A stretch of DNA of 64,000 bases, from the NCBI RefSeq assembly GCF_000227135.1, contig NC_018260.1, positions 20,156 to 84,155 of the forward strand, in the 5' to 3' direction. Shown here one piece after another: positions 61,036 through 64,000 of the stretch; position 1 is the stretch's first letter; each line of letters opens with the position of its first letter. The notes beneath the pieces are model-generated. The model was not told the DNA's origin. It made no database searches and was given only the letters and a program-made list of their open reading frames with translations. This stretch comes from Leishmania donovani (Eukaryota; Euglenozoa; Kinetoplastea; Trypanosomatida; Trypanosomatidae). The translations under genes and the position numbers were made by a program.

Positions 61036-61875
61036 TCACTGCGCTGCTGCCGAGTCGTTGGGGACGTCACCCTGCGCTATCGCTTTCTCGCGGCGCGACT
61101 TCTCGGCCTCCGCCTTGCGCGCGCGAAGCTGAGCATCACGGGCATCTCGGATCTTGCGTCTCGTGTTGATGAGTACGGTATCCTCGCGATCTTCGCGAAG
61201 GTACAGCGTAGCTCCCTCCAGTTCAGAAGCCTGCAGTTCCGTGATGCAGCGGGCGGCATCTTCGGGGACAGCGAACTCCACCATGCCCCGACCTCCAGAG
61301 AAGAGGCGGCAGAACGTGATGTCGCCGGCCTGCCGGAGGTGGTCCTTCAAGGTGTGCCATGTGGTTTCGTCTGATAAGCCCGACACCTGCACGCGCTGCC
61401 CAACTAGCTTTTTTACCCCATCGACCTCCACCTCAACCGCCGTAAGCGTCAGCGGGTCAACTCGGCGCACCGGTGGTTGGAAGCTGGGCGGTGCTGCATT
61501 CCAAGCCTCCTCGTCAGCGGCGGCTGGCTGTCCCCATACGCCACCACCACTGCCACCGCGGCCGCGCCGAAAGTTACCACGCGCACCGCGCTGCCGGCCT
61601 CCGGTCGGAGCGTCTCTCCAGCCACCGTCACCACCCCAGCCCGACTGACCGCCGCCTCGCCCACCGCCCCAGCCATCAGAGCTCTCCTTAGCGCCCCAGC
61701 CGCTCTTTCCACGCGACCCGCAACCGCGGCCGCGACCGCCAGCGCTGCCCCAGCCGCCTGCGGAGGTCGAGTTGCCAGCGCTACCCCAGCCGCCGCCACC
61801 ACCGGTCTTACCCCAGCCTTGCAGGCACACAGCGGTCGCGCGGGTCAGCAACGGTGCAAAGCTGCGGCGCAGCAT
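61036..61875 (-). CDS. RGG2/RESC13-like mitochondrial RNA-editing RNA-binding protein
   Basis: 279 residues from the first ATG in frame (61875). The start MLRRSFAPLLTRATAVCLQ is a mitochondrial-type leader. Residues 20-115 are Gly-rich with repeated GWG and RGG/GRG units (GWGSAGGRGRGCGSRGKSGW and similar). An RRM at about 160-230 has RNP2 VQVSGL and RNP1 GRGMVEFA. The tail (about 238-265) is a charged Arg/Lys/Glu helix. A G/W-rich N terminus plus C-terminal RRM is the plan of T. brucei RGG2, now RESC13. That protein belongs to the RNA editing substrate binding complex and helps editing progress through pan-edited mitochondrial mRNAs. RNA binding and annealing activity is expected from the family and not visible beyond the domains. 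Confidence 0.85.
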   Translation of the reverse strand: MLRRSFAPLLTRATAVCLQGWGKTGGGGGWGSAGNSTSAGGWGSAGGRGRGCGSRGKSGWGAKESSDGWGGGRGGGQSGWGGDGGWRDAPTGGRQRGARGNFRRGRGGSGGGVWGQPAAADEEAWNAAPPSFQPPVRRVDPLTLTAVEVEVDGVKKLVGQRVQVSGLSDETTWHTLKDHLRQAGDITFCRLFSGGRGMVEFAVPEDAARCITELQASELEGATLYLREDREDTVLINTRRKIRDARDAQLRARKAEAEKSRREKAIAQGDVPNDSAAAQ

Positions 61876-63817
61876 TCTTTCGCTGTCTTGCGCTGCTCTC
61901 ACTGAAAACCAAACACGAATCGTACGTGTAGCGCAGGGCCCACTCGTGCCCACGTCGTCCCAGAGTAGGCGCCCGAGCACGAGATGTGGCAAAGTGCGCC
62001 TGATGATGCAAACGCCCTCCCCCAATACAGGTGTGAGGCTTTCGCAGCGATGACGGCGCGGAGCGCACAAAACCTCACCGATAGAAGGCTGCCTGTGCCG
62101 CTGCGTTTCACTCACGCTCGTTGTTACGTGATTTGACGCGATTCACTTCGTTCGTTTCTGTGTTTCGCTTGCGCTATCTCGCTCTCCAAACGTAAATCTA
62201 CCACGGCTTGTGCGATTGGGAAAGAAGTAGGGATGAGAAACGAGACAAGCACATGCATGCATACGCTGCCAGGTAAGGTCCCGCAGGCACGCGCACGTGC
62301 ACAGAGAGAAAGAGATGTCAAAAAAAAAAAAGGAATGCAGGAGGGACGCAGTAAAGGCAGGAGAGAAGTCCAGTCTTGAGATGCAGAAGAGGCGCTACGG
62401 TCATGTCTCAATAATCTATGACACTGCGCGCAACAGCTGGGCCCTGTACACTGACCGAGAAACGAAGGGGAACAAGGGGAGGCCTAGTCAGGCGGTAGGT
62501 GCGAGTTTCACACGCCTTGCTCCCTCCCTGCATACGTCTTTTGTCCTGAAGGGAAGGCTGACATGGCAAGTCGCCCTTCACTGTCAGTTCACGAAGGAGA
62601 CCTCCTATGAACGTTTTCTTCTTGTCGCTGTGAGAGAACAGCTCCCATGGTATACGTTGGAATACCAGAGCCATACTTTCCTTCCGCTCCTGCGCAACAT
62701 TCTTAGAAATACTCGGGCCGCCTTCCTCTGCCACCATCATTCCTGTGAACGTGCGTGTCTCACTACTACCATTCCTTGGCCAGCGCGCAAGAGGGGAGAG
62801 ATGGCAGCAGAGGAGGAGTTGCACCGAGGCCATCGGGGAGTCACAGAGTATTCGTCCCAACCGATTCGACTTCTGGGTTATGGGTGCGGCCGGGGTGCTA
62901 AACACCGATGGAACCATACCACCAGGGATGGAGTGCATCTTTCATGCAGGAGCATCGATGTGCCTATATGCCTGTCCTTGTGTACGGGCAGGAGTGCGGC
63001 GCCACCCGTCCTTCCAGCTTCTAGTCGCACCTGATGGAGGCATGAAGGGGGTCGGATAGGAAGGTGGGGCGTACTCTGGGGGCACGGGCAGTGGAAACAA
63101 CGAGAAGGGGTCACCGTGTGGCACTGAGGCCCATTCTCAAAGGAAATGTAAACTAGAAGGAAAGCTGCTACATAGAGATCCCGCTTCTAGTGGGCAACGA
63201 AAACTTGATCGTCCTCCCTCCCCGATCCTGTCGCACTGCCATGTCCGGATAGCAGCGTACAAAGGTTGCACAATACAAGACACCCACAAAAAACTCACAA
63301 GAAATAGAGAAACAGGGTGTCTGCTGCTCCCGCGCGCATGAGGCTGGTGTACCCTCCTCTTGGCGTGGAAAGGAAAAGAGATAAGGAGGCAAAGAGAAGA
63401 AAGAGCGAGAGTGAGTCGTCGGCATTCATGGTCCACAGAACGGATCCACTATCATACATATGTATCACTGCCATCACCATCATCGCCAGAGCCGCAGTCC
63501 GTGTTGACAAGAGAAAGAGACGAGCCAGGAGAGGAGCTGGGGCAGCAGAGCGATGGCGAAACTGCGAATAACAGGAAACGAAAACAAAACAAAGATGAAG
63601 AGAAGCCAGCGAGCGAGCGAGAGAGAGAGGTTAACAGGAAAAAAATCAAAACAGCCCGACTATCCGCTTCAAGAACGACGATTAAAGGCGGGAAGGCCAA
63701 GAAGGAACGTGTTAAACGCATACTAAAAGGGCGAGGACACCAATAGAGAGCAAAACACAGCTGATGGGCATCGATCGAAAAACGAAGAAGGGCTCACCAA
63801 GTTTTACTCTAATTCAA
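61876..63817. other. Spacer; no accepted gene
   Basis: A run of 11 A at about 62321-62331 gives poly-T in the sense direction upstream of the RESC13-like gene. An ATG-initiated 176-residue minus frame (62408-62938) has no recognisable domain. AG-rich plus-strand sequence covers 63370-63420 and 63500-63720. Confidence 0.4.
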
Positions 63818-64000
63818 CGTGTGCCCATTCGCTGCCACACAGCATGAGCCAAGCTCCGCTCGGCCCCCGGCGTGCCACAGGCCCCATCGCCTGGCGCGAA
63901 GCAGCCCGAGACACGCACGCATGCAAGCAATGCCCCGACCCAGCCACCTCAGCACGGCCTCCGTCTCGAGCTGCGCCCACCCCTCCCCGCTCCGCGGGTC
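63818..64000 (-). repeat. SIDER-like retroposon family A, copy A4 (cut by window edge)
   Basis: CGTGTGCCCATTCGCTGCC at 63818 to CCGCTCCGCGGGTC at the edge. It is identical or nearly so to A1 to the point where A1, A2 and A3 enter gaps. It has the same orientation as the other copies. Confidence 0.7.

Noticed and set aside
62408..62938. Minus-strand ATG-initiated 176-residue frame
   Set aside because: No domain, mixed third-position base use and no convincing splice signal. It is more likely 3' UTR of the next upstream gene.

Overview
The window comes from a trypanosomatid nuclear chromosome, almost certainly Leishmania or a close relative. All sixteen protein genes I accept lie on the minus strand, have no introns, and are separated by 0.6-6 kb spacers rich in purines on the plus strand (pyrimidine-rich in the sense of transcription). 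That is the layout of a polycistronic unit processed by trans-splicing. Gene content agrees: a tandem-GST thiol-dependent reductase (TDR1 type), an RGG2/RESC13-like mitochondrial RNA-editing factor, and two families of short retroposon-like repeats that resemble Leishmania SIDERs. From memory the TDR1/RGG2 neighbourhood matches the start of Leishmania major chromosome 33; I could not check this.

In the direction of transcription (high to low coordinates) the genes are: RESC13/RGG2-like RNA-binding protein (61.0-61.9 kb), a catalytically degenerate peptidyl-tRNA-hydrolase-like protein (58.5-59.5), TDR1 (56.4-57.8), ADAT1-type tRNA adenosine deaminase (52.9-54.7), DHHC palmitoyltransferase (46.8-48.6), small putative mitochondrial protein (44.8-45.4), multi-membrane protein with a degenerate class III cyclase-like domain (40.2-42.9), large CCP-family cytosolic carboxypeptidase (29.1-34.2), unknown one-pass membrane protein (25.7-27.4), a probable decayed pseudogene (22.4-24.3), two divergent tetraspanin-like proteins (20.1-21.0 and 16.5-17.9), an Iwr1/SLC7A6OS-like protein (13.6-14.6), an ankyrin protein (11.6-12.8), splicing factor PRP31 (9.7-10.8), a CEP19-like protein (8.0-9.1), a coiled-coil unknown (6.4-7.3), a possible axonemal microtubule inner protein (4.7-5.7) and a ZIP metal transporter (1.0-2.1).

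The repeats are the most distinctive part. Family A has four copies (15.4, 25.0, 27.5 and 63.8 kb). Family B has four copies, two of them in tandem (3.2, 37.5, 50.3 and 51.3 kb). All eight point the same way, lie on the 3' side of a gene, and share the terminal motif GTGTCCATTC (GAATGGACAC in the sense strand), so A and B look like subfamilies of one retroposon lineage. Every large assembly gap except a 24-N one falls inside them. At three gaps the same sequence occurs on both sides, so part of the apparent duplication is probably an assembly artefact.

The genes do not form one pathway, as is usual for trypanosomatid polycistrons. Several concern the flagellum or tubulin (CCP, CEP19-like, MIP-like) and several RNA metabolism (PRP31, ADAT1, RESC13, PTH-like, Iwr1-like). 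I found no tRNA or rRNA genes, no CRISPR array and no DNA transposon that I could support.
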